Under the pieces are notes generated by a model. It had not been told where the DNA came from. It searched no databases and worked only from the letters and a program-made list of their open reading frames with translations. Positions 35,201-44,079 of a DNA stretch of 64,000 nt are shown here, in pieces. The position numbers were made by a program, and so were the translations under genes. The DNA comes from Heterocephalus glaber (lineage: Eukaryota > Chordata > Mammalia > Rodentia > Bathyergidae): NCBI RefSeq assembly GCF_000247695.1, contig NW_004624734.1, positions 31,702,237 through 31,766,236 of the forward strand, given 5' to 3'. How positions within the stretch are numbered: position 1 is the stretch's first letter; each line of letters starts with the position of its first letter.

Positions 35201-38200
35201 GCATGGATTTCACTATTTTTGGGTGGTAGTGGATTATGTCATAAACCACTTGCAAACTTAATCACACTTCATAGCTCCCTTCCTTTTACCCTCTGTGGGT
35301 ATAGCCTCATCTTTCCCTGTGCTTCTTCGCCACTCTTCTTTCACCCTCAAAACCCTCTTGTCTGTAGCTTGGGATGCAGCCAGCCCTGCCATGCAGTTCA
35401 TACATCCCCAGCATAACTGAACAGGGGAAGGAGACGGGACTGAGCAGGGGAGACCATGCATAACTTCTTGCTGCTCTGTGGGGGCCTTACTGCTTCCTGT
35501 TTGAGATGTTTTGGGGCTGAGACAGGATTTCACATGCCATAAATCTCACTATTTCAAGTGTACAGTTCAGCAGTCTTTAGTATGTTCACGAGGTTAGACA
35601 ACCATCACCATTTTCTAGTTCTTAACATTTTCGTCCCCCCAACAAAATCTATGGATTTACTTATTCTGGACATTTCCCATAAATGGACTCTTATGATACA
35701 TGGCCTTTTGTGATTGACTTTCACTTCACCTGAGGTTTCAAAGTTCATTCATACTGTGATATACATCAGTGCTTTGTTCCTTCTTATGGCTCAGTAATAT
35801 TCCATTACATGGATATACCACATTTGTTTATCCATTCATCAGCTGATTAATGTTTCTATCTTTTGGCTGTTCCGAATAGTGTCTCTCTGAATACACCAGT
35901 GCAAGTGTTTGTGTGGGTGTGGTTTTGGTGTTGATTTCTCTTGGGTCCACACCTAGCAGTAGGAAATGCTGGCTCAGATGGTAATTCTATTTAAACTTTT
36001 GAGGAAGTGCCAGGCTATTTTCCAAGGTGGCTGCACTATTTTATATTTTCCCCAGCAATATATGAAGGTTTTTACTTATCCACATCCTTGTCAGCAATTG
36101 TTACTGTCCATCTTTTTTAATGTGGCCATCCTAGTAGATATAAAGTGGTATTTATTATGGCTTAGGGTAGCATCTCCTGGATGATTAATAATATTGAACA
36201 TCTTCCCATGGTGTTAGTTGAATATTTCCTTGAAGAAATATCTATTCAAGTGCTTTGCTCATTTTTAAAGTTGGGCTGTTGTTTCCTTCTGGTTGAGTTT
36301 TAGCGGCCTGAGCCTTTTTGGCCATCTGTCAACATGCTCTCATTCTGGGGAGCAGCAGGGACGTGACAGGAGCCCTCCCACCCTCTCCTCTCCATGAGAA
36401 CTACAGGTTCTCCTGTATCCTTCTAGGGCTCCCCAGCCTGGCTGCAGCTCCCCCAGCACAGAATCCTGCCTGTCTTAGGATCAAAACCAACCTATGCACA
36501 GTGGGAGCTTTCATTAAATGAAGTTGTCACAACAACTCGTGGACAAACAGGGCAATTGTCCCTGCTTCCAGACAACAGAGTTCAGGGAGGTCCAGCCCCT
36601 TGGGGAAGCAGACCACAGAGCACATCACTGAGGCTTCCTTGGATGCCCATCGTACTCCACATACTGTGTCATCCTCCTTCATACCAGGAACCTGGCAGGA
36701 AATCCTAAGGACGCCCAGGTTGCCCAGGGACGACGGCTCACCTCCTTCACCCGCTGCAGCATAGGCTGCAGCCACTCGATGTTCACTTCACAGTGGCTGT
36801 CCAGAAACGTGAGGATGGCAGCAGCAGCCACGTCTGCCCCGCGAACTCGAGACCGGATCAGCCCTGGAATGGGAGAGGAAGCAACTGGGGCTGGGACTGA
36901 GCCAATCTGCTTCCCAATGTGCCCCAAAGTCTTGGGGCTCCCTTTCCCTTCAGGGGCTGAGGTACTATTCAGCCTCCCCCTGTCCTTTAGTTCATTCCTT
37001 CCCTTCTTTTCTTCCTCTCCTCATCCGTTACCCATCTCCACAGGCCAGGCACTGATGGACAGTCAAGTTCAGTGCGTGGAAAATCAATAAAGTATGATTT
37101 GGTCCTGAAGGAACCCCAGAAAACAAAGCCCTTTCCCCTGGGAACCTCTGGGTGGTCCCCACCAGTCACACCACCAGGCGTGACGTGGAGAGAATCTTCC
37201 AGACTGAGATACACTTGACCTTGTATACCAGCCCTTCACTCACCTTGAGCGCATTAATCCCTCTGAAACTCAGTTTTCTTATCTATAAGATTCAGAGAGA
37301 TAATGAGCTCTGCTCGTCAGGATCAAAGATGACATGGGGAGAGCCTGGTGCTTGGGACCTAGATATGTTTGGTTCTGGCCTTCTGCCCCCTTTTCCCAGT
37401 GTTCTCTGCAGCTGCTCCCTGGCAAGCAAAGAATGGGCTTTTCAGGGCTGAGGCCCGTTTGGTCAGGAGAGAGGAGACCCAGCTGGTCCTGCCCTTGCCA
37501 TCCAGGCCTGGGAGCTGCGGGGGAGGAAAGGGCCTCGCTCTGAGCCCTCTGATACAAGCTACCACTTGGAGAGATTTTCCTGGCCACACTTCTGCCTGAC
37601 ATTGTGCCTCTGCCTATCTAACTAGCCATCTACCTGTGCAACAGCCGGACAGCCCCATCCTCCTACTCCAAAGGTATCCAGAAAGCATCTAATCTGAATT
37701 TATATCCATTCTGGAACTCAGTGGACGGCATATTCGCAGGCCTGATGGCAGCCACAATGCGCTGGCTGAGGAGACAATTCTCCACAAGGCTTTCTCTCCA
37801 GTCATTAGGCCCCTCGGCCTGCCTGGTCTTCCTTGCACACATCTGTCTCACTCTTCTCTCCCTGTCAAGCCTTCAGTGGCTCTCTGCTATCTGCCTTCTC
37901 AAGTCTAAATGCTTCCTTCTGGCTTTTAAGGTCTTTCCCTTCTCAGTTGATTCCACCCATTCCCTGCAGACCAGACCTGGATTCTCAGGGGAAGTGAGGC
38001 TAAGTAGAGGGAGGCTAAGAGGCTGGCCCTCACGTTGATGAATCTGGTTAGAATCTGGAGCCCTCTCTTCATCAAGCTGAGCAAATCACTGAGACTTCAG
38101 AAACCCCAATTTCCCAATTTGCAAAATGGGGACACTGTGCTCTTATGAGGATCAAATGGGAGAATGTGGGCCAAGTGGATGCTCCTTGGACCCTGTGTGC

Positions 38201-41200
38201 CCTCCTCGCTGACTGGGGCCTTTGCGTACAGAGTCTCCTCCTCCAGCGTGGCCCACAGGGCCTCTCCTATTTAATCTTTACCATAACCTTGTAAAGCAGA
38301 AAGGGTGCTGTCATCGTTCCATTTCTCAGAAGGTACAACGAAAGCAGCCAGAAGTGGAGCGCCATGCCTACAGTTGTGCGGTGATGGGGCTGATCCAGGA
38401 TTGAAGGAGGGTCTTCTCCAGACCCTGGCCTCAGCCATCAGGAGGGCAGCAGGGCCGCACTGGCTCGGTAGGAGTGGGGCGGTAAGAGACAGTGCACTGC
38501 GGCACTCACCTTCCCGCTTGTCGTTGCGCAGGCATTTGACCTTGGGGATCCTGGTCAGGAGCAGACAGTCTTCAGCTGAGGGTGCAAGGAAGTTCATTCA
38601 GATGTGAGCATCACACCACAAGTGGCTTGGCTGACGTGGAACTGCCCAGAAGCTGTCCCCTACCAGGCCAGGGGAAGGACCGGGACCGGGGAGTATGGAT
38701 TCATTGCCAAGGAATGCCCCGCCCCCAGCCCAGGCCAGCCTGAGGAATGCCCATCTCCGTGGCGTTCCCCAGCCTCACACCAGGGGGCGCCAGAGAGCAC
38801 AGCATTGTCGGGCAGCCCGGCTCTTCCTGAAAGCTGTACAGAAGGGATGCTCTTTTGCACTTGGCAGTTGTAATTATGAAGGATGCTGTTGATGTTGTTC
38901 CAATTTTTTTTTAAATGTCATGTCATTGGTGTTCCATCCAAAGCAGCATCACTTTTTCCCCTCTAGGGTTGGGTACAGGTCCTAGGAAAAAGACCACAGG
39001 TCTCTATTTGTTGGCAGAGAGGTTGGGGCATTATAGCCTGGACATCCTGAAGATGGTTCACTTCTATGTCGGGAAGTGGGGTGGGGTGGGGACGGAAAGG
39101 CACAAAGAAGGACAGTGAATACTTACGATCTGAACTGAAGTCATCCACTAAAATGATCTCCTGGATCAAGCTGGCTGGAGTCCGGTTCAAGACACTGGAC
39201 AGCAGTGGGGACAGAGAAGGAGCCCAGATTTAGGGGCACCTTCCATCCATCCTTCCCTGTGCATGGGTCGCTCCCACTACCCAGCTCCAGGGCCAGCGCT
39301 CTGGCTCCTGCAACTGCTTGCAAACTTCTGGGCCCTGCTGAGGAGCTGAGACTCGCTTGTGACCGCAGGCTCTTGCAAGTGCTGGCACCGCTGCCTGGGC
39401 CCTCGGGACGTGGGACAGCCCCCGAGGATGGAGAAACTGCACCAGTTGGGTTGTCAGGGCAGAAGCAGGGACTGCTGAGCTTACCAGGCTGCCCAGGGAC
39501 AGCCCAGCTGCCCGCACAGGCGGCCAGTCAGGCTCCTGCTGTCCCTGAGTGTGGGAGAGGTGTTCTCAAGAGGTCCTTGTTCCTGCCTTTGCTCTGTTCC
39601 CGCTCCTCCCTGTCTCTCTGGGAAAGGGCACTCAGACTTCTGAAGTCTATGAAACACCACAGGGTAACCTTTCCAAATCCCATTCTGGCCTAAGTTCATT
39701 GAGGAAAGGGGGTGAGTGGCGGTTAGGCCTGACCACAAGAACCAGTTTAGAGGAGGACGAGGAGCACCTCTCTCTGATTCACCAGCAGGTACCTACTTGG
39801 CTGGCTCTCACCCTCCTCCTCCTTCCTTGTCTCCCTCTGCTTCTGAATCCTGCATTCCCACCCTTCCCTGGCCTTCTGTTTACCTACTGTAGACTTCTGG
39901 ATCTTCTGACCCTGATTCACCAGCCCCTACTCCTCAGGACAGAACTCGATTTCCCAGTGCCCATTGGTCTTCATGCTGCCTGACCACAGCACCCGATCTC
40001 AAGGTCCTGCCTGGCCAGAGGCTCTGCAGACTAGGCAGACCATGGGGGCACCAGCACCAAGATAAGGGGCCCTGGCCAGTTTACCTCTTCACTGTGCGCA
40101 GCAGGGTGGAGCGGGCCTCGTTGTGGAAGGTGATGATGACACTGGTGGCCGGCAGGTCCGAGGAGTAGGACAGAGACGGGCAACTGGAAGGGAGGGGGAG
40201 ATCAGGGGCCAGCTGTGAGGCAACAGCAAGTGGGCTCCATGCTTCTCTTTGGTCTAGTCTGCTGGTCCCTAGAATGCTTCTGTGAGGCAGAGAAGGCTGG
40301 GGCAAGCCAGGGCGCTGGCCCCTGTCTCTCATGCCCACACTCTAAACTACCCTGGCCCAGCAGCCAGGTGCCACCTATCCTGGAGTCCTAGCAGGGAAGC
40401 AGCAGGTTGGGGTTCATTCCCGGGCCTGGGAGCTCTTTACCAAAGACCTAGAGCACCCAGGGAGCCCCACCTCCATTGTCTATTTAGGAGGACTCCCTAC
40501 CATGGATGGACAGGTCCAGCACCAGGACCCAGGAGGAGCCTGGATCCTCACAGAGGTCCTTGCCCATTGGGCAGGCCAGTGCAACAAAATGGGGGTACAG
40601 GGTAAGAAAACCACCTTTCTTTTGTCTCCTGATTCCCGGGGCTTCTTTCTTCTCTTCTCCCAGCTCAGGATCTGGGCAGCAATTCCCACCCCGTCTGCTG
40701 GGGATCCCTCCTTCTCTCTGGGGTAGAGGGACCTAACAGCCCTGCAGGGCACACAGGGAGGGGGCGGGCTCTAGAGGAGACAAGCCTCTGAGAAGACCCT
40801 CCAGGGCATTTCCCATCACCCTCTTTCTCCCCAGCAGCCCTGGGTGCTACCAGCAAGATACCAAATCTTTGGGCTGTGCTCCCCCTTCCTCAGGAGGGGG
40901 AATGAAAGCACTCCATCCCTGCCACCTTCCTGTCATCTCTGCTACTGCATTTATTCAGGCTCCCAGCCGCCTGGAAGGCAGCCGCCTCCGCTGATTCTCA
41001 TAGCGATCTTCTTTATTACAATTGCTCCCTGACTATTCCAACAGCAACTATTTTTTCATTACGACATTCATTCCACTGACAGCAGCTTGCAGCATGAATT
41101 CCCAGGCCTATTTCCTGCCCCACAGAGTAGACCGGGTCAGCTGGGCAGGAGTCCCTCTAGCCTGGGACCCCCAGAGGAGAAAGCCTGACAGGCTTTAAAA

Positions 41201-41885
41201 TAATTTTCCTTAAGAGGGATGTGGGGCAGCGGTGGGGGAGGGAAAGCCACCTTTTGCCCCCAGAAACCGTACTTTCCAGGCCTTTGGAATGGGGGCAAGC
41301 GTGGGCTGGGCCAGCTGAGAAAGGGGCTGCTGGCTCCCAGCCCCTAGCTCTGACCTCCAGGGGCCCAGTTCTTTGTCCTTGTTCTCCAGCAATCAGGTGT
41401 CCGGGAAGGAGTGAGTCTGGATAGCAATGTCCTTCTATTCCAGAAGGGAACAAGCTGAGCCGTGTCCTGTCTGGAGGGTGGACTTGAGCCCCACCCGACT
41501 CCCGCATTCCTCTCGGATTTCTGTAGATCTATGGCGATGGGGCAGGGTAGCTTCCAGGAGCCAGGAGTCTTGGAAGGGGCCTGTCCCTACCTATACTTGG
41601 ACTTTGGCTGGTGAGGTTGTCCCTCTGACCCCGATAGGCCTGTCTTCTGTGGGTTATGTCCCTTTGTTTCCCTTGATGGGGGCTCCCTGGGTTGAGGGCT
41701 GGACCAGGAATTAGCCTGTCACTTCTGAGTCTAGCAGAAGAAACTGCCGTGGGAGGACATCCTTCATACCAGCACACGGGCTCCACCCACACACACACGT
41801 GCACATGAGCACACACACATATGGCCACACATATGCACACACAGGCGCACATGTGTAAATGGACACGCATAAATGCCCGTGTGCG

Positions 41886-41933
<48 letters not shown>

Positions 41934-44033
41934 GGTCCACCTCAGTCCTGTGGCACCTCCCCAACTCATCACTGCCCTACGTGTAGAGTCTCATTTTTAA
42001 AACGTGTTTCCCCTCATGGACAATTCCCCCTTCTGATTTCTCAGTGAACGCTAGGAAGCTTCAGGGTGGCCCTGAGCTGGGAGGGTAGGCAGAGATGAAC
42101 CAGGCCAGGCCCTTGATTCACAGCTTTGGATCAGCAGATCCTCCAGGCTCTGCACTGGCCTAGGTCGAGCATGGCTAGGGCTGTTCATGGAAGGGCAGGC
42201 AGAGCTGTGTGGATCTCACCTTGCAGGTGGAGCAGATGGACATGAGGGGAACTGCCCCAGGGCTGACTAAGAAAGGACTTCCCTGGGGCATGGACAGGGC
42301 TGTTCAGACCTGCAGGTGAGAGGAGAGGTTGTCCAGTCACAGAATTGCTTCCTTATTTGGTAGCATGAAGGGGTTCTGGGGCCTGGCAGCACAGAGAGGC
42401 GGAGGTCTAGGTATCGCCTGTCCCACATCCATCTCACCCTGCACAAGCTGCCAAGCCCGCTGGGCCTCAGATCCGCCTCCATGAGTAATGGGGAAGGTGC
42501 TAGAACCAGCTCTGCCCCTTTCTCTCACATCCATCCTTTGTGCCAGGGAGTGGCTGCTTCAGAAATCACTCTTGCCTACCCACCAACCAGGACAAGACAG
42601 CTCTGTGCTTGTGGCTGGGTCCCCCACAGCTCCTGTTTGTCATGCGGAGCATCAAGCAGAGCAGTCGGCTGGAACTCAGAGCAGGACCCCAGAACCAGCC
42701 AGGGTCGGCCAGGAACCTTCCCTGGAGAAGAGGGCAGAAGAGGGCGCTAAGCTGAGTCTTGAAGGATAGAAGAGGGGTGGGGGAAGTGTGCTCAGGCAGA
42801 GGGAACAGCACATGGGAAGACCAGGAGGGAGGAGAGGGGAGTGCAGGACTTCGAGGACAGTAAGTGCCTCTGGGTAGACGGGGCCGGGGTCTGGGGGTGA
42901 CGCTGCAGCAGAAGAAGACAGGCTGTCCCTGCATGTGACAACAGGAAGAGGACAGACTGGAGGGCTGACTTGCTGCAGTCAGGACACGAAAAGGCCTGAC
43001 TCACAGAGAAGGGTAGTGACTTGTCTGAGGCTGGTTTCTTACTTGGAGCTAGTCAGAGGAGTGGCTGGAGTGAGGCTTCCCTGTCTTTGGTCCAGGACCT
43101 CTGCTACTCTCCATGCTGGGAGTACTAAGAACAAGATTAGCAGAGTTTCTGGGAGTCACCGAGGAGGTGGGGCAGTGAGGCAGGAGGCAAGGGACATCCG
43201 TGGGCTTGTCACAGGCCAGGGCTAGAGGCTCCTTTTCAGTTGCCTGGGTTGCCCACTGCCTGGGACCTCGTTGTGGTCCTTGGCAGGTCATTCCTGCTAG
43301 CATGACAGATGAGGTGCCACAGGCCACCCTGGTCCCAGCTAGGGGGTTTCCTTGGCCTTTGAAGGCTATGAGTCAGCCAATAAAATAAAGAATCAGGACA
43401 GCCACTGAGGGTAAGAGCTTTTGAATCTTAAATCACTGGACCAATGCATGTGAAGGAAAGAAAACCAGCTGAATAGTGCTGGACTTTTCTCAACCCTCCT
43501 TCTTGTCCACCCGATGGGGGCCATCCATATGAGCTGTATCAGTCATCCTTCTGTTGCTGGGCCAAAATACCTGAGATACAACTTAAGGAGGAGAGGTTTA
43601 TTTTGGCTCACAGTTTCAGAAGTTTCAGTCCATGGTAAGCGGCTCCAAGGCAGAAGCACCATGGAGGAAGGACAAAGTAGAGGACAGCTCTTTACCTCCT
43701 GGCAGCCAGGAAGTAGAGAGAGCAGGAAGAGCCAGACAGGAAGGGACAGGGACCAGATACAGTCCCCCAAGTTCATACCCCAAGACCCATCCAGACACAC
43801 CCAGAAGTGTATTTTACTAATTTCCTATGCATCCCTCAAGCAAATCAAGTTAATAATTAAGATTAATCTTCACACCTGTAATGGCGGGTGTCCCGGATGG
43901 GCCGGTCAGGGCTTAGCTTGTCACTCTCCAGCTGGTTGAAGGCATGCTGCCTGTAGGGGTCCTCTCCAGGCTTCAGCTGCTTGGCTGACAGGTATGCCTT
44001 CTCGTCAAAGCCTTTTGAGGGTGTTCCTGTCAC
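17086..44033 (-). CDS. GALNT16: GALNT16, coding exons 2-15 (5' exon outside the window)
   Basis: Polypeptide N-acetylgalactosaminyltransferase 16. By family knowledge it is a Golgi type II membrane enzyme that moves GalNAc from UDP-GalNAc to Ser/Thr and so starts mucin-type O-glycosylation, using Mn2+. I read 14 exons on the minus strand; they sum to 1500 bp, or 499 codons plus TGA, with no frameshift or internal stop. Adding the 59-residue first coding exon expected upstream gives 558 residues, the canonical length. Numbered on that basis: DSH metal/UDP motif at 211-213, WGGEN at 317-321, GHVFRK with the third metal-ligand His at 345, lectin domain from about 425 to 558. A sequon NRT is at 148-150. 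The close paralogue GALNT14 is the main alternative, but the residue-by-residue wording and exact length fit GALNT16. The membrane anchor lies in the missing exon, so it cannot be seen here. Confidence 0.97.
19567..19780 (+). repeat. B1-dID-like dimeric SINE
   Basis: TGTAATCCCAGCTACTTGAC to TTAGTGAGATCTTATCTCAA, then ID-like GGCAGGTAGCTCAGTGATGG and GATTCAATTCCCAGTATTGG with an A-rich tail. Confidence 0.88.
20270..20426 (+). repeat. Two stacked partial ID SINEs separated by repeated target sequence
   Basis: Part A (20282-20342) has the A box but no 3' end or A tail. Part B (20355-20414) has only the 3' half and an A tail. GACTGTGAGTTT stands before A (20270-20281) and between A and B (20343-20354), and GACTGTAAGTTT after B (20415-20426). 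Confidence 0.8.
20889..21014 (-). CDS. GALNT16: GALNT16 coding exon 14 (residues 472-513, lectin beta repeat)
   Basis: 126 bp, phase 0 on both sides. It encodes [20 protein letters not shown] then [20 protein letters not shown] and KQ. The beta-repeat CLD position reads CLA (486-488). Acceptor CTTGCAG, donor GTGAGC. Confidence 0.97.
21168..21350 (-). repeat. B1-dID-like dimeric SINE
   Basis: Antisense: TACTAGAGATTGAACTGAGG (ID part), then TTTTGAGACTGGGCCTTGC to ATGCACCACACCCAGCTC (B1 part). Confidence 0.85.
21533..21663 (-). repeat. ID-like SINE with 13-bp target-site duplication
   Basis: Antisense body with GGTACCGGGGATCGAACTCG and CCACTGAGCTAAATCCCCGG. Flanked by TGGCTCTAGTGTT at 21533-21545 and 21651-21663. 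The perfect duplication and near-consensus body indicate a young copy. Confidence 0.93.
21946..22087 (-). CDS. GALNT16: GALNT16 coding exon 13 (residues 424-471, lectin alpha repeat)
   Basis: 142 bp. It runs from [20 protein letters not shown] to [20 protein letters not shown] at 440-444 is the alpha-repeat position that is CLD in sugar-binding GALNT lectin domains; here the Asp is Glu. The end has four consecutive prolines (467-470). The exon ends in phase 0 at donor GTAAGC. Confidence 0.97.
22430..22990 (+). mobile_element. Old L1-like 3' fragment
   Basis: Sense L1 landmarks: CAATTAAAGAAATACATGTT, GGGAGGGCAGTGTGAAATTA, TTTGACCTAACCATGCCACTT, ATAGTTATCCAACAATAGG. Confidence 0.6.
22566..22652 (-). 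repeat. ID-like SINE inside the L1 fragment
   Basis: Antisense: GGTACCAGGGATCGAACTCG, GCACTTGCGAGGCAGGCGG, CCACTGAGCTAAATCCCCAG. Near-consensus. Confidence 0.92.
24637..24720 (-). CDS. GALNT16: GALNT16 coding exon 12 (residues 396-424, linker before lectin domain)
   Basis: 84 bp. It encodes [20 protein letters not shown] then ENVYPEL, with Ser and Thr codons split at its ends. The [15 protein letters not shown] block is the conserved end of the catalytic domain in GALNTs. Donor GTGAGT, acceptor TTCAG. Confidence 0.97.
24721..26056 (-). other. GALNT16 intron 11
   Basis: 1.3 kb, no clear SINE. Contains a short GC-rich hairpin (25137-25159) and a CpG-bearing GCGGCCG near 25204. Confidence 0.85.
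26057..26149 (-). CDS. GALNT16: GALNT16 coding exon 11 (residues 365-396, end of catalytic domain)
   Basis: 93 bp. It encodes [18 protein letters not shown] then [23 protein letters not shown] is highly conserved in the family. The exon length is a multiple of three and the donor CAG|GTGGGC is fairly weak, so in-frame skipping (31 residues) is conceivable. There is no transcript evidence here. Confidence 0.97.
26150..27556 (-). other. GALNT16 intron 10
   Basis: 1.4 kb. The part next to exon 11 is L1-derived (about 26250-26990). The remainder to exon 10 is unique, with no exon recognised. Confidence 0.85.
26250..26990 (+). mobile_element. Old L1-like 3' fragment
   Basis: GACTCCACTTGAAGGAATCT, CAAAACATTGGTGACAATCC, AAATGCCCTTCAAAGGGAG, then an AT-rich 3' end with GTTAGCTCTGACGAGG. 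Diverged. Confidence 0.55.
27557..27683 (-). CDS. GALNT16: GALNT16 coding exon 10 (residues 323-365, His metal ligand and loop)
   Basis: 127 bp. It encodes [18 protein letters not shown] then [18 protein letters not shown] and ALTYI. H345 of GHVFRK matches the third Mn2+ ligand of GALNT enzymes (His359 in GALNT2). [12 protein letters not shown] corresponds to the mobile loop that closes over UDP-GalNAc. Donor GTAGGT, acceptor CTGCAG. Confidence 0.98.
28470..28579 (+). repeat. ID-like SINE with target-site duplication
   Basis: GGGGCTGGGGATTTAGCTCA to GAGTTTGATGCCCAGTAC plus an A tail. GAGTTCCA occurs at 28470-28477 and 28572-28579. Confidence 0.9.
29138..29262 (-). repeat. B1-like SINE
   Basis: Antisense: TTTTTGAGACAGGGTCTCAC to GTGCATGCCACAGTGCCCAG. 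Confidence 0.8.
29966..30063 (+). repeat. ID-like SINE, diverged
   Basis: GGGTACATAGTTCGGTGCC, GCATGCACAAGGCCCTGGAT, TTCAAGCCTCAACACTGCC, then an (A/T)-rich tail of AAATAA units. Confidence 0.7.
30429..30528. other. Assembly gap (100 N)
   Basis: Exactly 100 N, so a placeholder size. The right flank CGCAAAAAAAAAAAA looks like the A tail of a plus-strand SINE, so the gap may hide a SINE body. It lies in intron 9. Confidence 0.97.
32005..32120. repeat. (TTTTC)n/(CCTT)n pyrimidine microsatellite
   Basis: 116 bp of almost pure C/T, TTTTC units passing into CCTT units. It is the expanded tail of the adjacent antisense B1-dID at 32128-32300. Confidence 0.95.
32128..32300 (-). repeat. B1-dID-like dimeric SINE
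   Basis: Antisense: GTACTGGGCATTGAACCCAG, then TTTTAAGACAGGGTCTCAC to AAAGCCACACCCAGCT. Confidence 0.85.
32303..32372 (-). repeat. Severely 5'-truncated ID insertion
   Basis: TGCCTCAGGTTTTA at 32303-32316 and 32359-32372 brackets a T-rich (TTTA)n run and only the ID 3' end, GGTACCAGGGATCGAA. See findings. Confidence 0.88.
32525..32628 (-). CDS. GALNT16: GALNT16 coding exon 9 (residues 288-323, WGGEN motif)
   Basis: 104 bp. It encodes [16 protein letters not shown] then [18 protein letters not shown]. The TP(V/T)xAGGxF and DIWGGEN signatures define the Gal/GalNAc-T motif. E320 lies in the acceptor/catalytic region in characterised family members. Donor GTGAGT, acceptor CCCCAG. Intron 8, between this exon and exon 8, is only 318 bp. 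Confidence 0.98.
32629..32946 (-). other. GALNT16 intron 8
   Basis: 318 bp, the shortest intron of the gene, GC-rich and without a recognised repeat. Confidence 0.93.
32947..33031 (-). CDS. GALNT16: GALNT16 coding exon 8 (residues 260-288)
   Basis: 85 bp. It encodes [18 protein letters not shown] then TRTDPTKPI with split codons at both ends. [12 protein letters not shown] across the exon 7/8 junction is the conserved start of the Gal/GalNAc-transferase motif. The donor CAG|GTCAGG has a non-consensus +3 C. Skipping this 85-bp exon would shift the frame. Confidence 0.97.
33032..34523 (-). other. GALNT16 intron 7
   Basis: 1.5 kb. Its middle is a DNA-transposon fossil (33549-34116). Flanks are unique and no exon is recognised. 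Confidence 0.88.
33549..34116. mobile_element. hAT-like DNA transposon fossil with inverted end sequences
   Basis: The left end, CAGCAGTGTCCAACAGAAC, is followed by CACTGTCTAATGTGGGAGC and GAGCACTTGAAACGTGG. The right end carries the inverted, diverged counterpart (TTTCAAGAGCTCC to GCCACTGTATCCCACAGCA). The inside is AT-rich and noncoding. Confidence 0.6.
34524..34611 (-). CDS. GALNT16: GALNT16 coding exon 7 (residues 231-260)
   Basis: 88 bp. It encodes [18 protein letters not shown] then [11 protein letters not shown] plus one base of the next Gly. VVSPIIDVI is a conserved catalytic-domain strand. Acceptor CTCCTAG, donor GTGGGT. Confidence 0.97.
34612..36741 (-). other. GALNT16 intron 6
   Basis: 2.1 kb. 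Contains an antisense L1 fragment (35530-36310). The rest is unique. Confidence 0.88.
35530..36310 (-). mobile_element. Old L1 3' fragment, antisense on +
   Basis: On the plus strand: TGGCTCAGTAATATTCCATT, TTTATCCATTCATCAGCTGA, TTTCCAAGGTGGCTGCACT, TCAAGTGCTTTGCTCATTTT, all complements of L1 3' landmarks. Same transcriptional sense as GALNT16. Confidence 0.8.
36742..36863 (-). CDS. GALNT16: GALNT16 coding exon 6 (residues 190-230, DSH metal site)
   Basis: 122 bp. It carries [12 protein letters not shown]211 and H213 form the DxH motif that holds Mn2+ and the UDP diphosphate in GALNT enzymes. The exon ends with LQRVKE and donor GTGAGC; the acceptor is ATTCCAG. The motif is intact, so the enzyme is predicted to be active. 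Confidence 0.98.
36864..38509 (-). other. GALNT16 intron 5
   Basis: 1.6 kb of mostly unique sequence. MIR-like motifs near 38090-38160 (AATTTGCAAAATGGGGACAC). No exon recognised. Confidence 0.87.
38510..38575 (-). CDS. GALNT16: GALNT16 coding exon 5 (residues 168-190)
   Basis: 66 bp. It encodes [21 protein letters not shown] within the N-terminal half of the catalytic domain. The [17 protein letters not shown] sequence runs across into exon 6 and is a family signature before the DxH motif. Donor GTGAGT, acceptor CTCAG. Confidence 0.97.
38576..39126 (-). other. GALNT16 intron 4
   Basis: 551 bp, no confident repeat. Confidence 0.9.
39127..39194 (-). CDS. GALNT16: GALNT16 coding exon 4 (residues 145-168)
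   Basis: 68 bp. It encodes [22 protein letters not shown] with split codons at both ends. [11 protein letters not shown] is the conserved UDP-binding strand of the GT-A fold. NRT at 148-150 is an N-glycosylation sequon. Acceptor TGTCCAG, donor GTAAGT (strong). Confidence 0.97.
39195..40084 (-). other. GALNT16 intron 3
   Basis: 890 bp, GC-rich, no confident repeat. Confidence 0.9.
40085..40183 (-). CDS. GALNT16: GALNT16 coding exon 3 (residues 112-145, start of GT-A fold)
   Basis: 99 bp. It encodes [32 protein letters not shown]. The [17 protein letters not shown] stretch is the first beta strand and nucleotide-binding segment typical of the whole GALNT family. Acceptor TTCCAG, donor GTAAAC. 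The donor has A rather than G at +5, one of the weaker donors in the gene. Both junction codons are Ser split 2+1. Confidence 0.97.
41787..41930. repeat. CA-rich region ending in (GC)n(AC)n
   Basis: Imperfect CA-rich sequence, then 50 bp (41881-41930) of alternating purine-pyrimidine, GTGCGCGC to (AC)n. Confidence 0.95.
43540..43845 (-). mobile_element. MaLR-type LTR fragment, antisense
   Basis: Plus strand: GGCCAAAATACCTGAGATAC, GGAGAGGTTTATTTTGGCTC, TTTCAGTCCATGGTAAGCGG, matching the complement of MST/MLT-like ERVL-MaLR LTR ends. An old noncoding endogenous-retroviral remnant about 30 bp from the exon 2 donor. Confidence 0.7.
43876..44033 (-). CDS. GALNT16: GALNT16 coding exon 2 (residues 60-112, stem region)
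   Basis: 158 bp. It opens with [12 protein letters not shown] and closes with RPIRDTRHY plus two bases of a Ser codon. Acceptor CTCAG is just upstream (44034 side) and donor GTGTGA lies at 43870-43875. This is the luminal stem leading into the catalytic domain. The previous exon must end in phase 0. No sequence encoding the N-terminal membrane anchor was found between here and 64000, so the first intron is at least 20 kb. Confidence 0.95.
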
Positions 44034-44079
44034 CTGAGACAAAGGTCAGCATCAGAGGGAGCCACAGGCAGGAAGGTTC

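Larger units (their letters stand above)
40184..43875 (-). other. GALNT16 intron 2
   Basis: 3.7 kb. Contains a CA-rich microsatellite region (41787-41930) and, immediately next to the exon 2 donor, a MaLR-type LTR (43540-43845). No exon recognised. Confidence 0.87.

Noticed and set aside
41711..41972. Cysteine/valine-rich open frames at 41.7-42.0 kb
   Set aside because: They are translations of the CA/TG microsatellite.
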